Assembly (NCBI RefSeq): GCF_003852405.1 | Contig: NZ_QAJM01000027.1 | Coordinates: forward strand, 1 to 64,000 | Reading direction: 5' to 3' | DNA length: 64,000 nucleotides | Source: Pseudomonas sp. KBW05 | Lineage (GTDB): Bacteria > Pseudomonadota > Gammaproteobacteria > Pseudomonadales > Pseudomonadaceae | In this document: positions 40,267 to 51,671 of the stretch, one piece after another | Layout: every line of letters begins with the position of its first letter | Numbering within the stretch: the stretch's first letter is position 1 | The notes under the pieces: generated by a model | What the model was told of the DNA's origin: nothing | Databases searched by the model: none | The model's input: the letters and a program-made list of their open reading frames with translations, nothing else | Program-made: the position numbers and the translations under genes

Positions 40267-41094
40267 TTGTCTACGGGTAATTTGGATTTCGAACAGTTCC
40301 GGGTCTTCCTGGAAAAAGCCTGTGGCATATTGCTCGGTGAAAACAAGCAGTACCTTGTATCCAGCCGTCTCAACAAGCTGATGGAACAGCAGGGCATCAA
40401 GTCGTTGGGTGAGCTGGTTCAGCGTATTCAGGGGCAGCCGCGCAGCGGGCTCAAGGAAATGGTGGTCGATGCCATGACCACCAACGAAACCCTGTGGTTT
40501 CGTGACACCTACCCATTTGAAGTGCTCAAGAGCAAAGTGCTGCCGGAAGCCATCAAGGCCAGCCCGGGCCAGCGCTTGCGCATCTGGTCGGCGGCCTGCT
40601 CTTCGGGGCAGGAACCGTATTCGATCTCGATGTCCATCGACGAGTTCGAGCGGACCAACATGGGCCAACTGAAGGCGGGTGCGCAAATTGTTGCCACCGA
40701 CCTGTCCGGCACCATGCTCACCAACTGCAAGACCGGCGAGTACGACAGCCTGGCCTTGGGCCGGGGTTTGTCCCAAGAGCGCCTGCAGCGTTACTTTGAC
40801 CCGAAAGGGGCAGGGCGTTGGGCGGTCAAGGCGCCGATCAAGAGCCGCGTGGAGTTTCGTTCGTTCAACCTGCTCGACAGCTACGCCAGCCTGGGCAAGT
40901 TCGACATGGTGTTCTGCCGCAACGTGCTGATCTACTTCTCGGCCGAGGTGAAGAAAGACATCCTGTTGCGCATCCATGGCACGCTCAAGCGTGGGGGCTA
41001 TCTGTTCCTCGGTGCTTCCGAAGCGCTGAACGGTTTGCCGGATCATTACCAGATGGTGCAGTGCAGCCCGGGCATCATCTATCAGGCCAAGTAA
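40267..41094 (+). CDS. cheR: Chemotaxis protein methyltransferase CheR
   Basis: Methylates glutamates of chemoreceptors using S-adenosylmethionine. The start is a TTG at 40267, set by the family N-terminus STGNLDFEQFRVFLEKACG and an AGAGG motif nearby. The SAM-binding motif is RIWSAACSSGQEPYSISM (about residue 97), and FDMVFCRNVLIYF lies near residue 215. At 275 residues it has normal length. TTG is rare as a start and may keep levels low. Confidence 0.95.
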   Translation: MSTGNLDFEQFRVFLEKACGILLGENKQYLVSSRLNKLMEQQGIKSLGELVQRIQGQPRSGLKEMVVDAMTTNETLWFRDTYPFEVLKSKVLPEAIKASPGQRLRIWSAACSSGQEPYSISMSIDEFERTNMGQLKAGAQIVATDLSGTMLTNCKTGEYDSLALGRGLSQERLQRYFDPKGAGRWAVKAPIKSRVEFRSFNLLDSYASLGKFDMVFCRNVLIYFSAEVKKDILLRIHGTLKRGGYLFLGASEALNGLPDHYQMVQCSPGIIYQAK

Positions 41095-41112
41095 GTCGTA
41101 CGCGGTAAAAAA

Positions 41113-41202
41113 TGTGGGAGCGGGCTTGCTCGCGAAAGCGCAGTGTCAGTCGATGCATGTATCAACTGACAGACTGCATTCGCGAGCAAGCCCGCTCCCA
41201 CA
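41113..41202. repeat. REPIN after cheR
   Basis: Arms TGTGGGAGCGGGCTTGCTCG and inverted AAGCCCGCTCCCACA with a spacer of about 42 bases, in the gap between cheR and flgB. Confidence 0.88.
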
Positions 41203-41228
41203 TTTGTTTTGCGGCAAGCCTTTCAATA

Positions 41229-41251
41229 GCGGCAACCCGGATTGCCGCTTT
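41229..41251 (+). terminator. Probable terminator between cheR and flgB
   Basis: Stem GCGGCAA / TTGCCGC with a 6-base loop, followed by TTTA. Two further small TTGCCGC-type repeats follow. Confidence 0.5.
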
Positions 41252-41344
41252 ACTGGCACCACGCGGAAACCCGTTGCCGCTTTTCTGGCATTGCCGCCCG
41301 GCAATCTCCCCGCAAACCCCTGAAATACGGGCCTTCGAAAAACT

Positions 41345-41358
41345 GGCACACACCTTGC
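41345..41358 (+). promoter_or_regulatory. Sigma-54 promoter of flgBCDE
   Basis: TGGCACACACCTTGCT has the -24 GG and -12 GC exactly 10 bases apart and matches the consensus at nearly every fixed base. Transcription would start near 41370, 34 bases before flgB. Confidence 0.88.
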
Positions 41359-41403
41359 TATAACCCTGCTAACGAACAGCAGGTCAGCCTAAAGGTTTCC
41401 GCC

Positions 41404-41811
41404 ATGAGCATCAGCTTCGATAAAGCGCTCGGTATCCACGAACAAGCCCTGGGCTTCCGCGCCCAGCGTGCCGAAGTCCTGGCCAACAACATTGCCAACG
41501 CCGATACCCCGAACTACAAGGCTCGGGACCTGGACTTCTCCGCCGTGCTCGCTGCACAGCAGGACAAGACCAAGAACGGCACCTTCGCCTTGAACATGAC
41601 CAACAACCGTCATATCGAAGCGCAAGGCCTGAGCAGTGGGGACGAGTCGCTGCTGTATCGCACGCCGATGCAGCCGTCGATCGACCAGAACACCGTCGAC
41701 GCCCAGCTGGAGCAATCGGCCTACGCCGAGAACTCGGTGAACTTCCAGGCCAGCTTTACCCTGCTCAACAGCAAATTCAAAGGGCTGATGTCAGCCCTGC
41801 GTGGAGAGTAA
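41404..41811 (+). CDS. flgB: Flagellar rod protein FlgB
   Basis: A 135-residue proximal rod subunit. The ATG at 41404 (MSISFDKALGIHEQALGFRA) follows AAAGG; the frame running upstream through the sigma-54 promoter is not real. NNIANADTPNYKARDLDF is the rod-protein signature. First gene of flgBCDE. Confidence 0.95.
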   Translation: MSISFDKALGIHEQALGFRAQRAEVLANNIANADTPNYKARDLDFSAVLAAQQDKTKNGTFALNMTNNRHIEAQGLSSGDESLLYRTPMQPSIDQNTVDAQLEQSAYAENSVNFQASFTLLNSKFKGLMSALRGE

Positions 41812-41814
41812 GCC

Positions 41815-42258
41815 ATGTCCCTGTCCAGTGTTTTCAATATTGCCGGTAGTGGCATGAGCGCCCAGACCACGCGTCTGAACACCGTCGCCAGTAACATCGC
41901 CAACGCCGAGACCGTGTCGTCGAGCATTGACCAGACCTACCGCGCCCGTCACCCGGTGTTCGCCACCATGTTCCAGGGCGGCCAGAGCGGTGGCAGCGAT
42001 TCGCTGTTCCAGGACCAGGGCAATGCCGGTTCCGGCGTGCAGGTGCTGGGTGTGGTTGAAGACCAGAGCAACCTGGAAGCCCGCTACGAGCCTAACCACC
42101 CCGCCGCGAACGAAAAGGGTTACGTCTACTACCCCAACGTCAACGTGGTCGAGGAAATGGCTGACATGATTTCTGCCAGTCGCTCGTTCCAGACCAATGC
42201 GGAAATGATGAACACCGCCAAAGCCATGATGCAGAAGGTCCTGACCCTGGGTCAGTGA
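41815..42258 (+). CDS. flgC: Flagellar rod protein FlgC
   Basis: A 147-residue proximal rod subunit. MSLSSVFNIAGSGMSAQTTR and ASNIANAETV at the N-terminus, and the terminal helix FQTNAEMMNTAKAMMQKVL, are characteristic. It starts 3 bases after flgB. Confidence 0.95.
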   Translation: MSLSSVFNIAGSGMSAQTTRLNTVASNIANAETVSSSIDQTYRARHPVFATMFQGGQSGGSDSLFQDQGNAGSGVQVLGVVEDQSNLEARYEPNHPAANEKGYVYYPNVNVVEEMADMISASRSFQTNAEMMNTAKAMMQKVLTLGQ

Positions 42259-42274
42259 TAAGGGGCGCCAAATA

Positions 42275-42994
42275 ATGGCCATTGTTGATACCACGACCAA
42301 CACGGCAGTCCAGGACCTTTTCAACACCAAGGTCAAGACCGCCACGAACAACGTTGCGAGCACTGCCACTGCTGCCACGGGCAACCAGTCCCTGGGCAAG
42401 GATGCGTTCCTGCAACTGCTGGTCACCCAGCTGAAGAACCAAAACCCGCTGTCGCCCCAGGACAACGGCGCGTTCGTCGCCCAGCTGGCGCAATTCAGCA
42501 GCCTGGAAGGCATCAACACCCTGAACGACTCGGTGAATGCGATCTCCAGCAACTTCAGCTCGTCGCAAGCGTTGCAAGCGTCGTCGCTGGTGGGGCGTTC
42601 GATCATCACCCAGACCGACAAGGCCCTGGTGGATACCAGCAAGAGCATGACCGGTTCGGTCGCCGTCACGTCGGCGGTGGGCAACGTCTCGGTGAAGATC
42701 ACCGACAAAGACGGCAATGTGGTGCGCACCGTCGAAATGGGCGCACAGAGCGCCGGTTCGGCCGACTTTATCTGGGATGGCAAGAACGACAAAGGTGAGG
42801 TCGCCGCGGCTGGCACTTACACCTTTACCGCCACCACCAAGAATGACAAGGGCGACGCGGTCGTCCTGGCGACTTCGCTGCCAGCCACGGTTACCAGCGT
42901 GACCTTGAGCAAGACCGGCGGCGAAATGCTGCTCAACCTTGCAGGCGGCATGGGCAGCGTCAAGCTGTCGCAAATTCAGACTATCGGTACATAG
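42275..42994 (+). CDS. flgD: Flagellar hook cap/assembly protein FlgD
   Basis: A 239-residue hook scaffold protein. LGKDAFLQLLVTQLKNQNPL is the family signature (about residue 40), followed by Ig-like domains (DGNVVRTVEMGAQSAGSADF; GTYTFTATTKND). Confidence 0.95.
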   Translation: MAIVDTTTNTAVQDLFNTKVKTATNNVASTATAATGNQSLGKDAFLQLLVTQLKNQNPLSPQDNGAFVAQLAQFSSLEGINTLNDSVNAISSNFSSSQALQASSLVGRSIITQTDKALVDTSKSMTGSVAVTSAVGNVSVKITDKDGNVVRTVEMGAQSAGSADFIWDGKNDKGEVAAAGTYTFTATTKNDKGDAVVLATSLPATVTSVTLSKTGGEMLLNLAGGMGSVKLSQIQTIGT

Positions 42995-43025
42995 AGCCGG
43001 CTAAATACGGCAGAGGGAGAGAAAC

Positions 43026-44342
43026 ATGTCTTTTAACATCGGCCTTAGCGGCCTCTATGCGGCCAACAAACAACTGGACGTGACCGGCAACAACATCGCC
43101 AACGTCGCGACCACTGGCTTCAAGTCGTCCCGTGCGGAGTTCGCCGATATCTATGCCGCGTCCAAGCTCGGCACCGGCCAGAACACCATCGGTAACGGTG
43201 TGAACCTGGCGGCAGTGTCCCAGCAGTTCACCCAGGGTGAAGTGAACGCCAGCGGTGGCATCCTGGACATGGCTATCCAGGGTGGTGGTTTCTTCGTGCA
43301 GAAGGCCAGTGACGGTTCGCTGGAATACACCCGTAGCGGCGCCTTCCGTGCCGACAAAGACGGCTACATCACCAACAACACCGGCACCTCGCGCCTGCAA
43401 GGTTATGCGGCCGACGAGAATGGCAAGATCACCAAGGGTGGCCTGGTCGATCTGCAGCTGAACCTGGCAAACCTGCCGCCGAAGGCGTCCACCAAAGTGG
43501 ATTCCAGCAGCAACCTGAACTCCTCGGAGCCGGTCATCGATCAGAGCAAGAAGCCGTTTGATCCACTGAAGACCGATACCTTCACCACGTCCTACAGCAC
43601 CACGCTGTACGACTCCCAAGGCAACGCCCACCCGATGGTGCAGTACGTGGTGAAAACCGACGCCAACGAATGGCAGTCGTACACCTTGATCGATGGCCGC
43701 AACCCTGACGGTTCGCCGCCGACCGGCACTGATCCGAACATGAAAGCGCCTGTGCCTTCGACGTTGACCTTCGACGGTGCCGGTAATCTCAAGAGCATCG
43801 TGACCGGCGGTGTGGCTGGCACGACCTTGACCATCAAGGATTGGGTGCCAGGTACGGTGACCGACGGCGTATGGAAGGCCAATGACGCGACGGCGAACAA
43901 AGACGGCATTGCGATCAACATGTCCAATGTCACCCAATACAACTCGGCCACCTACCGTAACCCGCCGGTCACCGATGGCTACGCCACTGGCCAGATCACC
44001 GGCCTGAAAATCGACGGTAACGGCGTGCTGTTCGCCACCTTCAGCAACCAGCAGAGCAAGGCTATCGGCCAGATCTCCCTGGCCAGCTTCAACAACGAAC
44101 AGGGCCTGCAACCTGCCGGCGGCACCACCTGGAGAGAGACGTTCGCGTCGGGTCAGCCGGGCTACGACTCCCCACAAGCTGGCACCCTGGGTTCGATCGT
44201 GGCCGGCTCCCTGGAGAATTCCAACGTCAACCTGACCAACGAACTGGTGGACCTGATCAAGGCCCAGAGCAACTACCAGGCGAACGCCAAGACCATCTCC
44301 ACCCAGAGCACCATCATGCAGACCATCATCCAGATGACCTGA
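43026..44342 (+). CDS. flgE: Flagellar hook protein FlgE
   Basis: The hook subunit, 438 residues. N-terminal MSFNIGLSGLYAANKQLDVT and GNNIANVATTGFK and C-terminal SNYQANAKTISTQSTIMQTI form the coiled-coil D0. It follows GAGGGAGAGA. A terminator comes right after it, so flgF-flgL are not part of this unit. Confidence 0.96.
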   Translation: MSFNIGLSGLYAANKQLDVTGNNIANVATTGFKSSRAEFADIYAASKLGTGQNTIGNGVNLAAVSQQFTQGEVNASGGILDMAIQGGGFFVQKASDGSLEYTRSGAFRADKDGYITNNTGTSRLQGYAADENGKITKGGLVDLQLNLANLPPKASTKVDSSSNLNSSEPVIDQSKKPFDPLKTDTFTTSYSTTLYDSQGNAHPMVQYVVKTDANEWQSYTLIDGRNPDGSPPTGTDPNMKAPVPSTLTFDGAGNLKSIVTGGVAGTTLTIKDWVPGTVTDGVWKANDATANKDGIAINMSNVTQYNSATYRNPPVTDGYATGQITGLKIDGNGVLFATFSNQQSKAIGQISLASFNNEQGLQPAGGTTWRETFASGQPGYDSPQAGTLGSIVAGSLENSNVNLTNELVDLIKAQSNYQANAKTISTQSTIMQTIIQMT

Positions 44343-44358
44343 TGCGGTAGCGCTCAAC

Positions 44359-44387
44359 AAAAAGCCCCTCATACGAGGGGCTTTTTT
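44359..44387 (+). terminator. flgE terminator
   Basis: AAAAAGCCCCTC / GAGGGGCTTTTTT stem followed by T-run. Confidence 0.92.
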
Positions 44388-44418
44388 GTGGGTGATCTCC
44401 AGGGCAATGAGGACCAAC

Positions 44419-44507
44419 TGTGGGAGCGGGCTTGCCCGCGATGGCGGTGTATCAGCCAAAGAGGTATCAACTGACAGATAGCTATCGCAGGCAAGCCAGC
44501 TCCCACA
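44419..44507. repeat. Hybrid REPIN after flgE
   Basis: The left arm (TGTGGGAGCGGGCTTGCCCG) is of one REP subtype and the right arm (GCAGGCAAGCCAGCTCCCACA) of the other, so the pair is chimeric. Confidence 0.82.
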
Positions 44508-44550
44508 GGTGATTGCATTGCATAAAAGAGGTCTGTGTCATGCCCATAAA

Positions 44551-44590
44551 AGAAAACCCCCGGCAAACCCAGGGGGCTTGTCGGGGGTTT
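44551..44590 (-). terminator. nrdA terminator
   Basis: AAACCCCCG / CGGGGGTTTT stem on the minus strand, with a T-run, 34 bases past the nrdA stop. Confidence 0.8.
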
Positions 44591-44624
44591 CGAGTGAGCG
44601 CCTCTCAGCGCTCACTGGCTCAGC

Positions 44625-47519
<2,895 letters not shown>

Positions 47520-47725
47520 GGGGGGTTGTCTCCACGTTCTATATTTGATTGCGAGTGCCAGGCTCTTCCTGCAACACCCGTACCGTTTTCCATATCGGGG
47601 AATGGGAAACAGCTGCCATCCGCGTGAGCGGTTTGGTCTACTGAAAATCGATTGGTTCCATGCTGCGCTAGCAATAAAACGCTTGAATTCCGAGCCACTT
47701 GTGTGGTTGAGCGATTTGGTCGAAA

Positions 47726-47741
47726 ACCCCACATATAGGGT
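47726..47741. promoter_or_regulatory. NrdR-box-like site upstream of nrdA
   Basis: ACCCCACATATAGGGT (reverse ACCCTATATGTGGGGT) keeps the invariant core bases of the NrdR consensus ACACWATATATWGTGT on the minus strand, 12 of 16 overall. The second box usual at about 31 bases was not found. Confidence 0.4.
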
Positions 47742-47800
47742 CTGTCGTGTCGCTGAGGTACAAGATAATGCGTTTCGGAAGGGTTGGCAACGCAGTAACC

Positions 47801-47821
47801 TGTGGATAACGCTGTGGGTAA
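47801..47821 (-). promoter_or_regulatory. Two DnaA boxes upstream of nrdA
   Basis: TGTGGATAA (47801-47809), the perfect complement of TTATCCACA, is followed by the one-mismatch TGTGGGTAA (47813-47821), 12 bases from start to start. They lie about 290 bases before nrdA. Two DnaA boxes regulate nrdAB in E. coli. The remainder of the gap 47520-48085 holds no supported gene. Confidence 0.65.
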
Positions 47822-48085
47822 AATGTGTATGAAAGGTCCAACCTGCGTGTAGGCCGCATTACTGCTGCGTTACGCCGTTTGTCATGAAATATTTCCGGCT
47901 CAAAACAGCTGGGCCATTTTCGAAGGGCGCGAACCCTATCACAAAATATCCCGATCGCCGAATGGATTTCCCGCCTTGTGCTACAGGCCGTCAGCATGGC
48001 TACAATCGGCCTCTGTTATGCCCTCAAAAGATTACAAATAAGCTGTGCTATCCCGACCACTTTCTAATAACAACGAGGACCACCC

Positions 48086-48811
48086 GTGGAGCAAGAAGCC
48101 TGGCAAATACTGATCGTCGAGGACGACGAACGATTGGCCGAGTTGACCCGTGATTACCTGGAAAGCAACGGCCTGCGCGTCTCGGTGGAAGGTAACGGCG
48201 CCCTGGCCGCGGCGCGGATCATCGCCGAACAGCCGGACCTGGTGATCCTCGACCTCATGCTGCCCGGCGAAGACGGCCTGAGCATCTGCCGCAAGGTGCG
48301 CGAGCGCTACGACGGCGTGATCCTGATGCTCACCGCACGCACCGACGACATGGACCAGGTGCTCGGCCTGGACATGGGTGCCGACGACTACGTGTGCAAA
48401 CCCGTGCGCCCGCGCCTCTTATTGGCGCGCATCCAGGCCCTGCTGCGGCGCAGCGAGCCGACCGAGCCGGCCATTGTCGAAAACCTGCGCCGCCTGCAAT
48501 TCGGCCCGCTGGTGGTGGACAACGCCTTGCGCGAAGCCTGGTTGCATGACGGCGGCATCGAGCTGACCAGCGCCGAATTCGACCTTTTATGGCTACTGGT
48601 GGCAAATGCCGGGCGCATCCTGTCCCGCGAAGAGATCTTCATCGCCCTGCGCGGCATTGGCTACGACGGCCAGGACCGCTCCATTGACGTGCGTATCTCA
48701 CGTATCCGCCCAAAAATAGGCGACGACCCGATTCATCCGCGTCTGATCAAGACCATCCGCAGCAAAGGCTATCTGTTTGTCCCCGAAGCCGCCGCCGACA
48801 TGCCGCTGTGA
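48086..48811 (+). CDS. OmpR-family response regulator (RstA-like)
   Basis: A 241-residue two-component regulator: receiver domain with D56 in LVILDLMLPGEDG, and C-terminal winged helix (about 135-230, ELTSAEFDLLWLLVANAGRI; RIRPKIGDDPIHPRLIKTI). The start is a GTG at 48086 after AACGAGGA. It corresponds in place to PA1157 of P. aeruginosa, next to nrdA. It overlaps its sensor kinase by four bases (GTGA). The signal it answers is not known to me. Confidence 0.92.
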   Translation: MEQEAWQILIVEDDERLAELTRDYLESNGLRVSVEGNGALAAARIIAEQPDLVILDLMLPGEDGLSICRKVRERYDGVILMLTARTDDMDQVLGLDMGADDYVCKPVRPRLLLARIQALLRRSEPTEPAIVENLRRLQFGPLVVDNALREAWLHDGGIELTSAEFDLLWLLVANAGRILSREEIFIALRGIGYDGQDRSIDVRISRIRPKIGDDPIHPRLIKTIRSKGYLFVPEAAADMPL

Positions 48812-50418
48812 ACTCGATCTTCCTGCGCATCTATGGTGGTATGTGCGCGGCCCTGATCCTCGTGGCGCTGCTGGGCGTGCTGGCCCTGCACCTGCTCAAC
48901 GAAGTGCGCAGCGGCCAGTACCGCGAGCGCCTGGCCCACGGCACCTTTGCGTTGATGGGCGACAACCTCAAGCCGATGAGCCCCATCGAGCGCCAGCGCG
49001 CCCTGGCGGTCTGGGAGCGTTTGCTCGGCATTCCCCTGGAACTGCGCAGCCTCAGCGATGCGCAGTTGGACCTGAGCCAGCGCAATCGCCTGCAACGCGG
49101 CCAGGTGCTGGTGCAGCAGACCGGCCCCCACGCGGCGCGGGTGCTGCGTTTGGTCAGCGAGCAGGAGTCGCTGGTGTTGACCGGCGAAGTGCAGCAGATC
49201 AGCGAGCAATTGGCCCGCGCAACGATTTACCTGCTGGCCGATGAACTGGTGCGCTACCCCGTGGCCGAACAGCCGCAACGTTTGGCCGACATAAAGGAAG
49301 CCAAGGGCTTTGGCTTCGAGATGCACTTGTTGGCCCTCGACCAAGCCGATATGGACGACGACCAGCGTCGTCGCGTCGCGGAAGGCGACACGGTGATGGC
49401 CTTGGGCAAAGGTGGCGATTCTATCCGCGTGTTTGCCGGCATGGTCGGCACGCCGTGGGTGTTGGAAATCGGCCCGTTGTATCAAATGAACCCTTACCCG
49501 CCGCAATGGCTGATCCTGATCGCGTTGATCGGCCTGACCCTGATTGGCTTGATCGTCTATCTATTGGTGCGCCAGCTGGAGCGGCGCCTCAAAGGCCTGG
49601 AAGCCGCTGCCACACGGATCGCCAAAGGCAACCTGGAAGTGCGCGTGCCTGCCCGTGGTGCCGACTCGGTGGGACGCCTGGCTGCGGCCTTTAATGGCAT
49701 GGCCGAGCACTTGCAGCAATTGCTGGCGATCCAGCGCGAGTTAGTGCGTGCCGTGTCCCACGAATTGCGCACGCCGGTGGCGCGCCTGCGTTTCGGCCTG
49801 GAGATGGTCGGCGATGCCACCACGCCAGAAGCGCGGCACAAATACCTGGAGGGTATGGACAGCGACATCCAGGACCTCGATGGCCTGGTGGACGAAATGC
49901 TCACCTATGCCCGCCTGGAGCAGGGCGCGCCGGAGCTGAATTTCCAGCGCGTTGACCTCAGTGCGTTGCTCGACCAGGTGATCGGCGAATTATCGCCACT
50001 GCGCCCGCAGGTCGCGGTTACCCGGGGTATTTGCCTGTCGTCGGCGCATTGGGATGACGCCTGGGTCGAAGCCGAGCCGCGCTACCTGCACCGTGCCCTG
50101 CAAAACCTGGTGAGCAACGCCATGCGGCATGCCCAGGGTCAGGTCATGATCAGTTACCAGGTGGGGCAGGTGCGTTGCCGCATCGATGTGGAGGACGACG
50201 GCCCGGGTGTGCCGGAAAGCGCGTGGGAGCGGATCTTTACGCCGTTCTTGAGGTTGGATGACAGCCGCACCCGTGCTTCCGGTGGACATGGGCTGGGGTT
50301 GTCGATTGTGCGGCGGATCATCTATTGGCATGGCGGGCGGGCGTTGATTGGCAAGAGCAACAATTTGGGTGGCGCCTGTTTCAGCTTGAGTTGGCCCAGG
50401 GATCAGGAGAAACCCTGA
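48808..50418 (+). CDS. Sensor histidine kinase (RstB-like)
   Basis: The partner kinase of the regulator before it, 536 residues. There are two membrane helices (about residues 5-30 and 230-252) around a periplasmic sensor domain, then a HAMP domain. The phospho-acceptor is H318 in SHELRTPVAR, followed by an HATPase domain (NLVSNAMRHAQ; DDGPGVPESAW; GLGLSIVRRI). The GTG start at 48808 overlaps the regulator's stop. Confidence 0.93.
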   Translation: MNSIFLRIYGGMCAALILVALLGVLALHLLNEVRSGQYRERLAHGTFALMGDNLKPMSPIERQRALAVWERLLGIPLELRSLSDAQLDLSQRNRLQRGQVLVQQTGPHAARVLRLVSEQESLVLTGEVQQISEQLARATIYLLADELVRYPVAEQPQRLADIKEAKGFGFEMHLLALDQADMDDDQRRRVAEGDTVMALGKGGDSIRVFAGMVGTPWVLEIGPLYQMNPYPPQWLILIALIGLTLIGLIVYLLVRQLERRLKGLEAAATRIAKGNLEVRVPARGADSVGRLAAAFNGMAEHLQQLLAIQRELVRAVSHELRTPVARLRFGLEMVGDATTPEARHKYLEGMDSDIQDLDGLVDEMLTYARLEQGAPELNFQRVDLSALLDQVIGELSPLRPQVAVTRGICLSSAHWDDAWVEAEPRYLHRALQNLVSNAMRHAQGQVMISYQVGQVRCRIDVEDDGPGVPESAWERIFTPFLRLDDSRTRASGGHGLGLSIVRRIIYWHGGRALIGKSNNLGGACFSLSWPRDQEKP

Positions 50419-50424
50419 GATAGC

Positions 50425-50507
50425 TTTCGCGAGCAAGCCCGCTCCCACATTCGACCTCATTCCAAAGGATGTACTCGGTCAACTGTGGGAGCGGGCTTGC
50501 TCGCGAA
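50425..50507. repeat. Pair of REP sequences in outward order
   Basis: TTCGCGAGCAAGCCCGCTCCCACA and, 35 bases later, TGTGGGAGCGGGCTTGCTCG. The arms run in the opposite order to the other REPINs, so the outer ends are the GCGA sides. It lies between convergent genes. Confidence 0.85.
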
Positions 50508-50516
50508 TGCGGTATA

Positions 50517-51233
50517 TCAGGCCCCGATAGCCACCAGACTCAACAACTGCCCATCCGCCACCACAAACTGCCCCACCAACTCCTTGCCATAACACCACTC
50601 ACTGGACAGATCCGTCAGCAACCGCAACCGCACAGCCCCTGACTCATTCCACTCCACCACCTCGGCATGCTCAAAATAAAAGCGCTTCTGCACAATCGGG
50701 TAGAGCGCCTTGAACAAGCTCTCCTTGACCGAAAACGTCAGCGTCACCAGCAACGCGATCTGCTCGCGCGGCACCTCGGCCATGCGCTTGAGCTCGTCGG
50801 CAGTGAGGATTTCCCCCGCCAGGCGCTCCGCCCGGTCCAGCGGCATCACATTCTCCAGGTCCATGCCCAGCCCGCGCCACTGCGCCTTGTGCCCGACAAT
50901 CGCCGCGGCATGCCCGGTGCTGTGGGTGATGGAGCCGCTGATATGCCCAGGCCACACCGGTGCCCGGTCATCCCCGATGGCGGGGATGCAATCGAGCTGA
51001 TCCAGTTGTTGCAACGCCGCACGCGCGCACAGGCGACCGGCAAGGAATTCGGCCTGGCGCTTGGCTACTGAGCGCTGGATGCTTGGCGGTGGCAGCACGG
51101 CGCTGCGCTGGAAGTCGCCTTCGGCCAATAAAGCCGGGTCGAACCGGGTGCTGAGCAGCACCGTGCCGGGCAAGGGGGCGGGCAGCGGCCAATGGGCGTC
51201 GAGTGGGGTGCAGCAGGCGGGTAGGTGAGTCAT
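50517..51233 (-). CDS. pcpS: 4'-Phosphopantetheinyl transferase
   Basis: Transfers phosphopantetheine from CoA to carrier proteins (fatty acid, siderophore and other peptide synthetases). In Pseudomonas a single broad enzyme, PcpS, serves all. The 238 residues include ISGSITHSTGHAAAI, the magnesium site GMDLENV (about residue 124) and TFSVKESLFKALYP (about 167), all intact. It belongs to the EntD/Sfp-like group. Confidence 0.93.
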   Translation of the reverse strand: MTHLPACCTPLDAHWPLPAPLPGTVLLSTRFDPALLAEGDFQRSAVLPPPSIQRSVAKRQAEFLAGRLCARAALQQLDQLDCIPAIGDDRAPVWPGHISGSITHSTGHAAAIVGHKAQWRGLGMDLENVMPLDRAERLAGEILTADELKRMAEVPREQIALLVTLTFSVKESLFKALYPIVQKRFYFEHAEVVEWNESGAVRLRLLTDLSSEWCYGKELVGQFVVADGQLLSLVAIGA

Positions 51234-51275
51234 GGGCGGTATTCTGCCGAGTTGATAGGCCAGAGGATAGCCCGC

Positions 51276-51310
51276 TGTTCAGGGGGAGTTCAGGGGCGCC
51301 TGCGTAGTCT
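51276..51310 (+). promoter_or_regulatory. Candidate PhoP box and -10 element
   Basis: TGTTCA-N5-AGTTCA (51276-51292) is an 11-base-period direct repeat like the PhoP box (T/GGTTTA-N5-T/GGTTTA). A TAGTCT -10-like element (51305-51310) lies 12 bases beyond, the spacing typical of PhoP-activated promoters. Confidence 0.55.
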
Positions 51311-51344
51311 GGCTTCAACAGCCAAACGCGTAGAGGTAAGCACC

Positions 51345-51653
51345 ATGACTGCGATGAAAAAGCTGATGTTGGCGTTAACCATGCTCAGTGCCACCTCTGG
51401 GGCCCAGGCCGTCGACGGATTCTTTCCGGCATTTGGCAGCGAGAAGACCAAGAAATCCAGCACGCTGATCCAGCGGGTCAGCTTCGAAGACGCGGGCAGC
51501 CAGCCCACGCCGTGGGGCCAAGCCTTGGGCTTTACTGCGCCACAACCGGCGTACCGCACCGGCTACGAACACCTGACGGGCCACTACAATGGCACTAAAC
51601 TGCGCCCGCAAGACCTGCAGGGCCGCTATGATATCCCTCTGTCGGACAGTTGA
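51345..51653 (+). CDS. Small secreted protein before phoP
   Basis: A 102-residue protein whose function I do not recognise. The ATG at 51345 follows GAGG. MTAMKKLMLALTMLSATSGAQAVDG is a signal peptide cleaved after about residue 22, so the mature protein of 80 residues is probably periplasmic. It has no cysteine and no repeated motif. It is 18 bases before phoP, in the position occupied by the outer-membrane protein gene oprH in P. aeruginosa, but shows no likeness to OprH. Cotranscription with phoPQ is likely. Confidence 0.72.
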   Translation: MTAMKKLMLALTMLSATSGAQAVDGFFPAFGSEKTKKSSTLIQRVSFEDAGSQPTPWGQALGFTAPQPAYRTGYEHLTGHYNGTKLRPQDLQGRYDIPLSDS

Positions 51654-51671
51654 TTTGCTTTGGAGAGCCTT

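Noticed and set aside
47668-47997. 109-codon frame upstream of nrdA
   Set aside because: Covers the DnaA and NrdR-like sites, has no ribosome binding site and no family likeness.
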